NCBI RefSeq assembly: GCF_039522935.1
Contig: NZ_BAAAEI010000008.1
Span: 1 to 64,000 of the forward strand
Origin: Bowmanella denitrificans
GTDB lineage: Bacteria > Pseudomonadota > Gammaproteobacteria > Enterobacterales > Alteromonadaceae
Reading direction: 5' to 3'
Length of the DNA stretch: 64,000 bases
Part shown: positions 40,103 to 49,395 of the stretch, piece after piece
Layout of the letters: each line of letters begins with the position of its first letter
Numbering within the stretch: the stretch's first letter is position 1
The notes under the pieces: generated by a model
Told to the model about the DNA's origin: nothing
Databases searched by the model: none
Seen by the model: the letters and a program-made list of their open reading frames with translations, nothing else
Program-made: the position numbers and the translations under genes

Positions 40103-42799
40103 TTAAGACAGCTTGCCATGGCATTGTTTATACTTTTTACCCGATCCGCATGGACATGGGTCGTTACGCCCAACTTTAGGGCCTTCACGCACCTCGGCAG
40201 CCTGCGGCTGACTGGCAGATTCGTGTTGTTCCTTCATGCGCAGACGCATGGCTTCTTCTTCACGACGGCGCTGCTCTTCCACGGCTTGTACATCGGACTC
40301 GGCACGTACCTGCACTTTACTCAGTACGTTAACCACTTCAGTTTTAAGGTTTTCCAGCATCTGGCCAAACAGTTCAAAAGACTCGCGCTTATATTCCTGC
40401 TTAGGGTTCTTCTGTGCATAACCGCGCAAATGAATGCCCTGGCGCAGGTGATCCATGGCCGCCAAATGCTCTTTCCAATGGCTGTCGAGCGTTTGCAGCA
40501 TAATGGCTTTTTCAAACTGGCGCAGTACCGGTGCCCCTACCATTTCTTCTTTGGCCTGATAAGCAGCGTCGATCTGCTCATGAATACGTTCACGCAGCGT
40601 TTCTTCAAACAGTTTGTCGTCTTCGTCCAGCCATTTCTGAATTGGCAGATCCAGCAAATAGTCAGATTTGATACGTTCCTGCAAGCCCGGAACATCCCAC
40701 ATTTCCGCCAGAGACTGCGGAGGAATAAACTGGCTGATGGTGTCATCCACCACATCGGTACGTATGGCCTTGATGGTTTCGCTAATGTCACCTTCGTCCA
40801 GCAGGCTGTTGCGCTGCTCGTATATGACCTTACGCTGGTCATTGGCCACATCATCAAACTCCAGTAACTGCTTACGAATATCGAAGTTACGTTGCTCAAC
40901 TTTACGCTGGGCGTTTTCAATGGCTTTAGTTACCCAAGGATGTTCAATGGCTTCGCCACGTTCCATGCCCAAGCGTTTCATCATATTGGCCATACGCTCA
41001 GACGCAAAGATACGCATTAACGAATCTTCCAGCGACAGATAGAAGCGCGAGGAACCTGGGTCACCCTGACGACCTGCTCGACCACGTAATTGGTTGTCGA
41101 TACGACGCGATTCATGGCGCTCGGTACCGATAATATGCAGGCCTCCGGCAGCAATCACCTTGTCATGGTTCTCCTGCCATTCAGCTTTGATTTTGTCCAC
41201 AGTGCCCGGCTTGGGGTCGTTAATCTTATCGATTTCAGCCTGCCAGTTGCCCCCTAATACGATATCGGTACCTCGACCGGCCATATTGGTGGCAATTGTC
41301 ACGGCCCCCGGACGACCAGCCTGGGCAATAATATCCGCTTCCTGGGCATGGAACTTGGCGTTCAGTACCTTGTGCGGGATTTTGCCTTTTTTCAGTACAT
41401 TGGACAGCAATTCGGAGTTTTCGATAGACACTGTACCCACCAATACCGGTCGGCCTTTTTCCACGCACTCCTTGATATCAGCGATAATGGCTTCGTATTT
41501 CTCTTCCGCTGTCAGGTAAATCAGGTCAGCCCGATCATCACGAATCATGGGTTTGTTGGTGGGAATAACCACGGTATCCAGGCCATAAATTTGCTGGAAC
41601 TCGGCGGCTTCGGTGTCTGCCGTACCGGTCATACCGGCCAGTTTGTCGTACAAACGGAAATAGTTCTGGAAGGTAATAGACGCCAGGGTCTGGTTTTCGT
41701 GCTGAATGCGCACCCCTTCTTTTGCTTCCACCGCCTGATGCAAACCTTCAGACCAACGACGGCCCTCCATAGTACGACCAGTATGCTCGTCAACGATAAC
41801 GATCTCGTCATCTTTAACTATGTAATCCACATCGCGGCTAAACAGCTTGTGCGCGCGCAATGCCGCGTTAACATGGTGCATCAGCGAGATATTGCCGGCC
41901 GCATACAAGGACTCGCCCTCAGGCAACAGACCGTATTTATGCATAATCTCTTCAATACGTACTTGGCCACGTTCGGTCAGGTGAATCTGTTTGGCTTTTT
42001 CATCTATGGTGAAATCGCCATCACCTTCCTGGCCTTCCTCATCTTCCTTTTCCTGCAATTTCAGCTCAGGAATAATGGCATTGATGCGCTTGTACAGCTC
42101 TGAACTGTCTTCTGCCTGACCAGAGATAATCAGCGGGGTACGGGCTTCATCGATAAGGATAGAGTCAACTTCATCCACTACCGCGTAATGCAGCGGGCGT
42201 TGCACTCTGTCTTCGGGGCGAAACGCCATGTTGTCACGCAGGTAGTCGAAGCCGAATTCGTTGTTGGTACCGTAAGTAATGTCGGCAGCGTAGGCTTCTT
42301 TTTTCTGCTCATGGTTCATACCGGGTACATTGCAGCCTACGGTAAGACCAAGAAATTCAAACAATGGGCGGCTCCACTCAGCGTCACGGCGGGCCAGGTA
42401 ATCATTCACGGTAATAACATGTACCCCTTTGCCGGTAACTGCGTTCAGATAGGAACTCAAGGTACCGGTCAGGGTTTTACCTTCACCTGTGCGCATTTCA
42501 GCAATCTGCCCTTCCTGCAGCACCATACCGCCAATCATCTGCACATCAAAATGGCGCATACCAAATACACGCTTGCTGGCTTCGCGCACCAGCGCAAAAG
42601 CTTCGGGCAGAATATCGTTAGTGGTTTCGCCTTTTTCCAGTCGCTCTTTGAACTCGCTGGTTTTCTGCTTTAACTGCTCATCACTGAAACCTTCATATTC
42701 GGGTTCCAACTGGTTAATTTGCTCAACGACCTTACCCAGTTTCTTTAGTGTGCGTTCGTTTCGGCTACCAAAAATCTTTGTGAGAATACTAGAAAACAT
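40103..42799 (-). CDS. secA: Preprotein translocase ATPase SecA
   Basis: Motor of the general secretion pathway. The 898 residues include Walker A GEGKT (105-109), the DEAD-like segment VVDEVDSILIDEARTPLIISG, AGMTGTADTE, the second nucleotide-binding fold with NMAGRGTDIVLGG, and the C-terminal zinc tail DPCPCGSGKKYKQCHG that binds SecB. The ATG at 42799 is the family start (MFSSILTKIFGSRNER). It follows the M23 peptidase; no secM-like leader gene is visible between them. Confidence 0.97.
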   Translation of the reverse strand: MFSSILTKIFGSRNERTLKKLGKVVEQINQLEPEYEGFSDEQLKQKTSEFKERLEKGETTNDILPEAFALVREASKRVFGMRHFDVQMIGGMVLQEGQIAEMRTGEGKTLTGTLSSYLNAVTGKGVHVITVNDYLARRDAEWSRPLFEFLGLTVGCNVPGMNHEQKKEAYAADITYGTNNEFGFDYLRDNMAFRPEDRVQRPLHYAVVDEVDSILIDEARTPLIISGQAEDSSELYKRINAIIPELKLQEKEDEEGQEGDGDFTIDEKAKQIHLTERGQVRIEEIMHKYGLLPEGESLYAAGNISLMHHVNAALRAHKLFSRDVDYIVKDDEIVIVDEHTGRTMEGRRWSEGLHQAVEAKEGVRIQHENQTLASITFQNYFRLYDKLAGMTGTADTEAAEFQQIYGLDTVVIPTNKPMIRDDRADLIYLTAEEKYEAIIADIKECVEKGRPVLVGTVSIENSELLSNVLKKGKIPHKVLNAKFHAQEADIIAQAGRPGAVTIATNMAGRGTDIVLGGNWQAEIDKINDPKPGTVDKIKAEWQENHDKVIAAGGLHIIGTERHESRRIDNQLRGRAGRQGDPGSSRFYLSLEDSLMRIFASERMANMMKRLGMERGEAIEHPWVTKAIENAQRKVEQRNFDIRKQLLEFDDVANDQRKVIYEQRNSLLDEGDISETIKAIRTDVVDDTISQFIPPQSLAEMWDVPGLQERIKSDYLLDLPIQKWLDEDDKLFEETLRERIHEQIDAAYQAKEEMVGAPVLRQFEKAIMLQTLDSHWKEHLAAMDHLRQGIHLRGYAQKNPKQEYKRESFELFGQMLENLKTEVVNVLSKVQVRAESDVQAVEEQRRREEEAMRLRMKEQHESASQPQAAEVREGPKVGRNDPCPCGSGKKYKQCHGKLS

Positions 42800-42835
42800 G
42801 CGTAAACGGCTTCCAATTCTTTTTAATCTAATTCC

Positions 42836-42864
42836 AAACAAAACAATCGGCTTTAAGCCGATTG
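42836..42864 (-). terminator. Terminator of the M23 peptidase gene
   Basis: Perfect palindrome CAATCGGCTT/AAGCCGATTG around one base, followed by TTTTGTTTGG on the minus strand, located in the secA upstream region. Confidence 0.8.
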
Positions 42865-42923
42865 CGCATTAAGGATCAGGAAAATCCCATTTGCAGCAGG
42901 TTGCAACCCGCATTACCCGTGGG

Positions 42924-43838
42924 TCACCCCTGGGATTTACGATAGACGAATGGCAAAGGGTCTATCTGTCGGCCATGTTGCATCACTTCATAATGCACAT
43001 GCGCGCCGGTGGAACGTCCGGTACTGCCCATCACAGCAATAGCCTGACCTTTGGTCACCACATCCCCTACCTTGACTTCCAATTCCTTATTATGGCCGTA
43101 ACGTGTTACCAGACCGTTTCCATGCTCAATTTCGACCAAATTGCCGTAACCATACCGCTCTCCAGCCCAGGTTACCAGTCCGGCACCGGTGGCCACCACC
43201 GCGTCGCCTTCCTGACCAGCAAAATCCAGCCCTTTATGCATAGCTGGCATACCAGTAAAAGGATCTTTGCGAACACCATAGTACGAAGATAGCCAGCCAC
43301 TATTTATCGGCCTGCCAGCCAAATAGCTCTGCGCTTCAATATGGTGATTCAACAGAATGGATTCAAGGGCCTGAAGTTGCTTAGTTTTGCTATCCAGTTG
43401 TGCCAGCATTTTTTCTATTTGTAACATAACATCACTGGCAGCCTGCACTTCCGTATCCAGCATGTCGTGGGATGGCCCCCCCATAGCAGGCAACTCGGAA
43501 AAGTTAAATTCTTCGCTGTTAAGCCCAGATTCACTGGCTAAACGCTCTCCCAGGGCATTCAAACGGTGCAGTTGCCCCTGCATTTCACCCAGTTTCATTA
43601 ACATGCCGGTTAATTGCTGCTGAGTGGTTTCTTTCAACAGTTCCACTTCTTCTTTTTGCTTGATCAGACCTGTTTGGGCAAAACTTACCCTGGCCTGTGC
43701 ATCGGCAGGATCCTGTGTGGAGCGGCCAGCAATCAGAGTTAGCCCCAGCGTCACGACAACAGCGGCAATAAGCTGCCGTTTTGACAGATTATATCGAAGG
43801 CGTATCTTTTTACTTCTGATTACCAGGGTCAGACTCAT
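42924..43838 (-). CDS. M23-family metallopeptidase
   Basis: A membrane-anchored LytM-type protein of 304 residues: short basic cytoplasmic start, one membrane helix (about 22-40), a coiled-coil-like region (about 50-165), then the M23 domain with HKGLDFAGQEGDAVVATGAG, LVEIEHGNGLVTRYGH and the zinc ligand pair HVHYEV. The HxxxD and HxH motifs are complete, so it should be an active peptidoglycan endopeptidase. It lies between lpxC and secA, a common position for this gene in related bacteria. Confidence 0.9.
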   Translation of the reverse strand: MSLTLVIRSKKIRLRYNLSKRQLIAAVVVTLGLTLIAGRSTQDPADAQARVSFAQTGLIKQKEEVELLKETTQQQLTGMLMKLGEMQGQLHRLNALGERLASESGLNSEEFNFSELPAMGGPSHDMLDTEVQAASDVMLQIEKMLAQLDSKTKQLQALESILLNHHIEAQSYLAGRPINSGWLSSYYGVRKDPFTGMPAMHKGLDFAGQEGDAVVATGAGLVTWAGERYGYGNLVEIEHGNGLVTRYGHNKELEVKVGDVVTKGQAIAVMGSTGRSTGAHVHYEVMQHGRQIDPLPFVYRKSQG

Positions 43839-44034
43839 CGGATGTTATTCTCGTTACGGCTCGGGTCGATTCTAAACCGACTCTACGCCAAAAAAAAGCC
43901 AGGAGACGCATTCAGGATAATAACCAGGGATAATATGCAAAACGTCAATTTTTCCACTTGCTACTCTTGGCCATGCATTGAACTTGCCAACAAAGTATAA
44001 CCAATTGTTTACAAAAGAATTTATTTAAATCAAA

Positions 44035-44065
44035 AGAAAAAATGCCGCGATGGCGGCATTTTTTA
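44035..44065 (-). terminator. Terminator of lpxC
   Basis: Stem AATGCCGC/GCGGCATT with a four-base loop, A run before and T run after on the minus strand, just beyond the lpxC stop. Confidence 0.9.
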
Positions 44066-44076
44066 ATTTCTGAGGT

Positions 44077-44991
44077 TTAATTTGCCAGTAATGGCGCACC
44101 AAATCGGATAGGCATTTTCTCGTCTGACTCGTAGCTGACAAATTCCCAGCAATCCTGCATGGCCAGCAACTTGTTCAACAACTTATTGTTCAGACCATGG
44201 CCGGTTTTGTATGCGCAAAGCTCGCCGATAATGCTGTGACCACCGAGATACAAATCACCGATGGCATCCAGAATCTTATGCTTAAGGAATTCATCCTCAT
44301 AACGCAAGCCTTCGTGGTTGAGTACCCGGTATTCGTCCAATGCTACGGCGTTTTCCATACTGCCACCCAACGCCAAGTTGTGGGCATGCATATATTCCAG
44401 GTCTTTCATAAAGCCAAAGGTTCTGGCCCGGCTGACTTCGTCGATGTAAGACGCAGTATCAAAGTCCATCACCAAATGCTGGCGGGTTTGGCTAATCACC
44501 GGGTGCTCGAAATCAATGCGAAAATCAACGCGAAAACCATCATAAGGGCGCAGTTCTGCCCACTTATCACCGTCTTCCACGCGCACGGTTTTGGTTACCC
44601 GGATAAACTTCTTGGCCGCTTTTTGTTCCTCTATTCCTGCCGACTGCAGCAGAAATATAAAAGGACTGGCACTGCCATCCATAATGGGTAGTTCATTGGC
44701 ATCGACTTCAACAATAATATTATCAATGCCCATACCGGCCAGAGCTGACGCCAGATGTTCCACCGTGGAAATGCTGGCACCTTCCTGGTTACTAAGGCAT
44801 GTACATAACATGGTATCCCCTACCGCATCGGCGCGGGCAGGAATGTCCACATAAGGCTCAAGGTCAACGCGACGGAACAGGATCCCTGTGTTCACGGGCG
44901 CGGGCCGGAGAGTCATGGTGACCTTGTCACCTTTGTGCAGACCAATTCCTGTCACTTGCACTGGCTGTTTCAGGGTACGTTGTTTGATCAT
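44077..44991 (-). CDS. lpxC: UDP-3-O-acyl-N-acetylglucosamine deacetylase LpxC
   Basis: Zinc deacetylase for the committed step of lipid A synthesis. The 304 residues show the first zinc ligand in STVEHLASAL (Glu78, His79), the second pair in HKILDAIGDLYLGG, and the catalytic His near KTGHGLNN. It is the last gene after ftsZ and has its own strong promoter and terminator. The C-terminal tail is close to the E. coli length, where it controls FtsH degradation. Confidence 0.97.
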   Translation of the reverse strand: MIKQRTLKQPVQVTGIGLHKGDKVTMTLRPAPVNTGILFRRVDLEPYVDIPARADAVGDTMLCTCLSNQEGASISTVEHLASALAGMGIDNIIVEVDANELPIMDGSASPFIFLLQSAGIEEQKAAKKFIRVTKTVRVEDGDKWAELRPYDGFRVDFRIDFEHPVISQTRQHLVMDFDTASYIDEVSRARTFGFMKDLEYMHAHNLALGGSMENAVALDEYRVLNHEGLRYEDEFLKHKILDAIGDLYLGGHSIIGELCAYKTGHGLNNKLLNKLLAMQDCWEFVSYESDEKMPIRFGAPLLAN

Positions 44992-45034
44992 CTCGCCTTA
45001 GCTCAATAATTAACCAAAACACAAAAGGGCAGGC

Positions 45035-45063
45035 ATTTTAGTGGTTAGACCACGCAATGTCAA
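45035..45063 (-). promoter_or_regulatory. Strong predicted sigma-70 promoter of lpxC
   Basis: Minus-strand TTGACA (45058-45063) and TAAAAT (45035-45040) are exactly 17 bases apart, in the ftsZ-lpxC gap, about 45 bases before the lpxC start. Confidence 0.85.
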
Positions 45064-45151
45064 AACATCATATTGAGGCAAGTTCAAGAAATGCAACGAG
45101 TTCTTGCCACTTATGACAGTTTTGCTACAGCCATCCCAATATTTTTGCCTG

Positions 45152-46336
45152 TTAGTCCGCCTGCTTACGCAGAAACGCAGGAATATCCAGATATTCCAAA
45201 TCGTTGTTAGACTCGGCCTTTTCTTCCACATTGTGGTTGCTGCGTACAGCAGGCTCACGCATGCTGCTGACCCGCTCACCAGTCCCTTCCTGACTCAGCT
45301 TAAACTCGCTCGGTTCAGGCATGTAGCGACCACCTGTGCTGGTTTGGCGGTTGCTGACCAAAGAGATTTCCGGTTTGCGTTCTGCGCCGATACCGGTGGC
45401 TACCACAGTCACGCGCAGTTCATCAGACATCTCCATATCGATAACAGTTCCCACCACCACAGTAGCATTTTCAGAGGCAAAGGCTTTCACTGCATTACCG
45501 ACTGTTTCAAACTCGTCAATAGCAAAGTCCGGACCCGCGGTGATATTGACCAGAATGCCGCGGGCACCCGACAAATCGATATCTTCCAACAGCGGACTGG
45601 CAATGGCCGCTTCTGCTGCTTCTTCGGCACGGTCTTCACCTGTTGCGGTGCCGCTGCCCATCATGGCTTTGCCCATTTCAGACATTACTGTACGCACGTC
45701 AGCAAAGTCGACGTTAATCAGACCAGGACGGGTAATCAGTTCGGCAATCCCCTGTACTGCACCGCGAAGTACGTCATTTGCAGCACTGAAGGCTTTCAAC
45801 AGCGGCGTGCCCCGCCCCATCACTTTCAGCAGCTTTTCGTTGGGGATAGTGATCAGTGAGTCCACATATTTGGACAACTCCTGAATGCCCTGCTCCGCAT
45901 ATTCGATACGCTTACGTCCTTCGAATGGGAAAGGCTTAGTGACCACTGCCACTGTCAGTACCCCCATTTCCTTGGCAATACGGGCGACTTCTGGCGCGGC
46001 GCCGGTTCCTGTACCACCGCCCATACCGGCGGTGATAAATACCATGTCGGCTCCTTCCAGGCTCTGACGGATGGTCTCGCCATCTTCTTCGGCGGCCTGA
46101 CGCCCAACCATAGGGTTGGCACCGGCCCCCAGGCCTTTGGTTACACCAGAACCGATTTGCAGGGTGACATTGGCCTTGGAACTGCGCAGCACCTGGGCAT
46201 CGGTATTGACGGCGATAAACTCCACGCCTTCAATGTTGTGCGAAACCATGTGGTCTACAGCGTTACCGCCACCGCCACCTACACCTATGACTTTGATTAC
46301 GGCTTCATCACCGTGGCTATCCATTAATTCAAACAT
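45152..46336 (-). CDS. ftsZ: Cell division protein FtsZ
   Basis: Tubulin-like GTPase that forms the Z-ring. The 394 residues have the GTP-binding signature GMGGGTGTGAAP, the N-terminal GVGGGGGNAVDHM, the T7 loop region NVDFADV and the C-terminal conserved peptide LEYLDIPAFLRKQ that binds FtsA, ZipA and ZapD. It follows ftsA by about 80 bases. Confidence 0.98.
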   Translation of the reverse strand: MFELMDSHGDEAVIKVIGVGGGGGNAVDHMVSHNIEGVEFIAVNTDAQVLRSSKANVTLQIGSGVTKGLGAGANPMVGRQAAEEDGETIRQSLEGADMVFITAGMGGGTGTGAAPEVARIAKEMGVLTVAVVTKPFPFEGRKRIEYAEQGIQELSKYVDSLITIPNEKLLKVMGRGTPLLKAFSAANDVLRGAVQGIAELITRPGLINVDFADVRTVMSEMGKAMMGSGTATGEDRAEEAAEAAIASPLLEDIDLSGARGILVNITAGPDFAIDEFETVGNAVKAFASENATVVVGTVIDMEMSDELRVTVVATGIGAERKPEISLVSNRQTSTGGRYMPEPSEFKLSQEGTGERVSSMREPAVRSNHNVEEKAESNNDLEYLDIPAFLRKQAD

Positions 46337-46418
46337 GTTTTCTCTCCGGTTTTTGCTTCACAACGTGCGGTCCTTGGCGTTAACCGCACCCCGCTAGACA
46401 TCTTTTTCAATTCAGGGC

Positions 46419-47660
46419 TTAAAATTCGCCCTTAAACCAACTCTGTATCCTGTGCCATAGGCCATCTGATGACTTCTGTCGGGCCAATTGCTTGGCACGC
46501 ATATGATCTTTGGCATATTGCAACAGCCCCACCACTGTGGCGAAGGTTGAATCCTCTACATATTCCGACAGGCCCTTGGCATTCAGTGGTCGCCCCACTC
46601 TTACCGGCATCTGGAACAGCTCTTCGGCAAATTCCACTGCGCCTTCCATCTTGGCCGTTCCGCCGGTCAGCACAATACCGGCAGCAATCTGCTCTTCCAG
46701 ACCGCTGGAACGGATCTGGTCGTGCACTAATTCAAACAATTCCTGGTACCTAGGCTCAATCACTTCAGCCAGGGTATGCCTGGACATAGCCCGTGACGGC
46801 CTGCCGCCAACACTGGGCACTTCAATGCTTTCTTCCATGCTGACCATGTTTTTCAAGGCACAGGCATAGTTAATTTTAATTTCTTCAGCATGGCTGATGG
46901 GGGTACGGAAAATCTTGGCGATATCGCTGGTTATCTGATTGCCAGCCACCGGAATCACCGCGGTATGACGAATAGCGCCGTCGGTGTAAATCACGATATC
47001 AATAGTGCCACCACCAATATCCACCACACACACGCCCAATTCTTTTTCGTCGTCGGTCAGTACCGCATAGCTTGACGCCAGGGCAGAAAAAATCAGTTGA
47101 TCCGAGTGCAATCCACAGCGTTCCACACACTTGACCAGATTCTTCGCCATATCATCTGCGCAGGTAATAATGTGCGCCTCAGCTTCCATACGCACACCGG
47201 ACATCCCCACTGGATTTTTAATCCCTTCCTGCACATCAATAGTAAATTCCTGCGGCAACACGTGTAGCAGGCGTCGCTCAGCGGCGATAGGCACACTGCG
47301 AGCGGCGTGAATAACATTGTCGACATCTTCCTGAGTCACTTCTTTGTTATTAATGGGCACCATGCCGCTTTCATTCTGACACTGTACGTGGCGGCCGGAA
47401 ATTGCCATAAATACTGACGACACCCGACAATCAGCCATCAATTCCATTTCATTAATAGCGCTCTGCACCGACTGCACCACCAGGTTCAGATCATTCACCC
47501 CGCCCTTGTCCATGCCACGGGCCATATGCGTCCCAACGCCGACAATACTAATACCGCCGTCGTCCAGCACTTCGCCCACCACTGCTTTTACAGTGCTGGT
47601 ACCTATATCCAGACCTACGATCAAATTCCGATCTGTTACCTTTGCCACCGGCATGTTCAT
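46419..47660 (-). CDS. ftsA: Cell division protein FtsA
   Basis: Actin-like ATPase that tethers FtsZ to the membrane. The 413 residues have the phosphate-binding segments GLDIGTSTVKAVVGE and VVDIGGGTIDIVIY, the 1C domain between them, VLTGGTAKMEG and a C-terminal amphipathic helix (LWHRIQSWFKGEF) for membrane binding. Possible starts are a GTG at 47666 and ATGs at 47660 and 47654; the last has the best-spaced GAG, so the N-terminus is uncertain by a few residues. Confidence 0.96.
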   Translation of the reverse strand: MNMPVAKVTDRNLIVGLDIGTSTVKAVVGEVLDDGGISIVGVGTHMARGMDKGGVNDLNLVVQSVQSAINEMELMADCRVSSVFMAISGRHVQCQNESGMVPINNKEVTQEDVDNVIHAARSVPIAAERRLLHVLPQEFTIDVQEGIKNPVGMSGVRMEAEAHIITCADDMAKNLVKCVERCGLHSDQLIFSALASSYAVLTDDEKELGVCVVDIGGGTIDIVIYTDGAIRHTAVIPVAGNQITSDIAKIFRTPISHAEEIKINYACALKNMVSMEESIEVPSVGGRPSRAMSRHTLAEVIEPRYQELFELVHDQIRSSGLEEQIAAGIVLTGGTAKMEGAVEFAEELFQMPVRVGRPLNAKGLSEYVEDSTFATVVGLLQYAKDHMRAKQLARQKSSDGLWHRIQSWFKGEF

Positions 47661-47713
47661 TCTCACTACGCTGTCTGCTGTATTGTCTGTTTACGGTTAA
47701 TCTTATCTGCCAG

Positions 47714-48466
47714 TCAGCCTTTGCTGATCTCGGCCGTTGTTTTCTGCCATCCCACGGCCAGGCCTGTGTCATAGCGAAGGTCCACGTATTCGGCCCGGCG
47801 CTCATCCTTCTTCAGCAGCGGATAGATATCCACAAAGCGCTGAAGGCGGTCGATAAACTCATCCCTGCCCAGGTTTAAACCCAGCCCATTGTCTAAACGC
47901 AGATTCCAGGCAAATCGCTCTGTCAGCACCAATTCACTTACCGACACCCCAGAGCGAGCCAATAAAGCCTGCATCGCCCGAAAGCCCTGTAATGCTGTCT
48001 GCTCGCTACCTTGTGGTCCATACAATTTGGGTAATACCAACCCTTCTGGTTGCGCGGCATTAAAGGTGCCGCCCTGGCTGTTCAGCAACATATCATCATT
48101 CCAGTTGGCCACTACCTGCTGTTCCACCACGTGAACATGCAGATTATTTGGCCAGTCCTTACGAATTGAGGCCCGGTACACCCAAGGCAGGGCCTCGATA
48201 TCCAGCAGGGCGCGCTCAATATCCAGCTCAAAGAAGCTGCCTGGCTGATTCTTCCTAATCGCGTTTTCAACGTCTTGCTTCACCAGGTATTTAAGTTCAC
48301 CTGATACTTTTATATCCCGCACCGGTAATTGCTGTTCATCATCCAGCCACACATTCAGGCGGTATGCCGCATACCCCATCCCCACCAGTACCACTAACAG
48401 AAACACCATGCCCCACCACAACTGCGGCCCACGGGCCGGTTCAGGCAGGACCTGTAACTCATTCAC
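47714..48466 (-). CDS. ftsQ: Cell division protein FtsQ
   Basis: Bitopic divisome protein linking early and late proteins. The 250 residues have a short cytoplasmic part, a membrane helix (about 18-36), a POTRA domain (about 48-118, VRDIKVSGELKYLVKQD) and a periplasmic beta domain with YVDLRYDTGLAVGW near the end. Its start overlaps the ddl stop by four bases. Confidence 0.94.
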   Translation of the reverse strand: MNELQVLPEPARGPQLWWGMVFLLVVLVGMGYAAYRLNVWLDDEQQLPVRDIKVSGELKYLVKQDVENAIRKNQPGSFFELDIERALLDIEALPWVYRASIRKDWPNNLHVHVVEQQVVANWNDDMLLNSQGGTFNAAQPEGLVLPKLYGPQGSEQTALQGFRAMQALLARSGVSVSELVLTERFAWNLRLDNGLGLNLGRDEFIDRLQRFVDIYPLLKKDERRAEYVDLRYDTGLAVGWQKTTAEISKG

Positions 48467-49395
48467 CGGCTAACCTCCGAGGTTGCCAGAATTTCCAGGG
48501 TCAGCTCTGCAAAGCTCATCCCAGCTTGTTTGGCGGCCATAGGCACCAGACTTTTCTCAGTCATACCAGGAACCGTATTGGCTTCCAGCAAATAAAACTG
48601 CCCGGCCTGGTCCTGCATAAAATCGATTCGTCCCCAACCACTGCCATTTACTGCAGTGAAGGCCCGGCGGGCCAACTCAGCCAGACCGCTTTCGGTTTCT
48701 ACATCCAAACCACTGGGACAAAAATACTCCGTACTGGAAGCCTGATATTTGGCTTCATAATCATAAAACGTCCTGGGAGTTTGCATGCGGATAGACGGTA
48801 GCGCCCTTTCGCCCAGCAGGCTGACGGTAAATTCCTGACCAACAATAAATCTTTCCACCAACACTTGGTGGTCATATTGAAAGGCTTGCTCTATGGCTGC
48901 GGATAATTGTCCTGCATCACTGACCTTGGTCATGCCGATACTGGAGCCTTCATTCGCTGGCTTGACCATTACAATGCCGCCTAAACGGACCATTATATCT
49001 GCGCAGTGTTCAGCATTAAAGCTGGATTTATCAATAACTTGGTATTCGGCAGTAGGTAAATTCAAGGCCTGCCATATCCACTTACTGCGTACTTTGTCCA
49101 TGGACAAAGCAGAGCCAAGTACGCCGGAACCGGTATAAGGGATAGCCAACTGTTGCAGTGCCCCCTGCAGGGTTCCGTCTTCACCACCCCGGCCGTGCAG
49201 CATGATCAACACCCGGTCGAAGTGCTGGTTCACCAGCTCGGTGAGAGGCTGGCTGGCCGTGTCAAATGCATAAGCGTCCACGCCCTGGCTTTTAAGCGCG
49301 TTCAGCACTGCCTGACCGGATTTTAGCGACACTTCACGCTCCGCCGAGGTGCCACCAAACAGCACCGCGACTTTGCCGAACTCAGCAACCTTCAT
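48463..49395 (-). CDS. ddlB: D-alanine--D-alanine ligase (DdlB type)
   Basis: Makes the D-Ala-D-Ala dipeptide for peptidoglycan precursors. The 310 residues follow the ATP-grasp layout: KVAVLFGGTSAEREVSLKSG at the start, HGRGGEDGTLQG, MDKVRSKWIWQA, MVKPANEGSSIGMTKV and the metal-binding FYLLEANTVPGMTEKSLVP. Overlaps both murC and ftsQ by four bases. Confidence 0.97.
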   Translation of the reverse strand: MKVAEFGKVAVLFGGTSAEREVSLKSGQAVLNALKSQGVDAYAFDTASQPLTELVNQHFDRVLIMLHGRGGEDGTLQGALQQLAIPYTGSGVLGSALSMDKVRSKWIWQALNLPTAEYQVIDKSSFNAEHCADIMVRLGGIVMVKPANEGSSIGMTKVSDAGQLSAAIEQAFQYDHQVLVERFIVGQEFTVSLLGERALPSIRMQTPRTFYDYEAKYQASSTEYFCPSGLDVETESGLAELARRAFTAVNGSGWGRIDFMQDQAGQFYLLEANTVPGMTEKSLVPMAAKQAGMSFAELTLEILATSEVSR

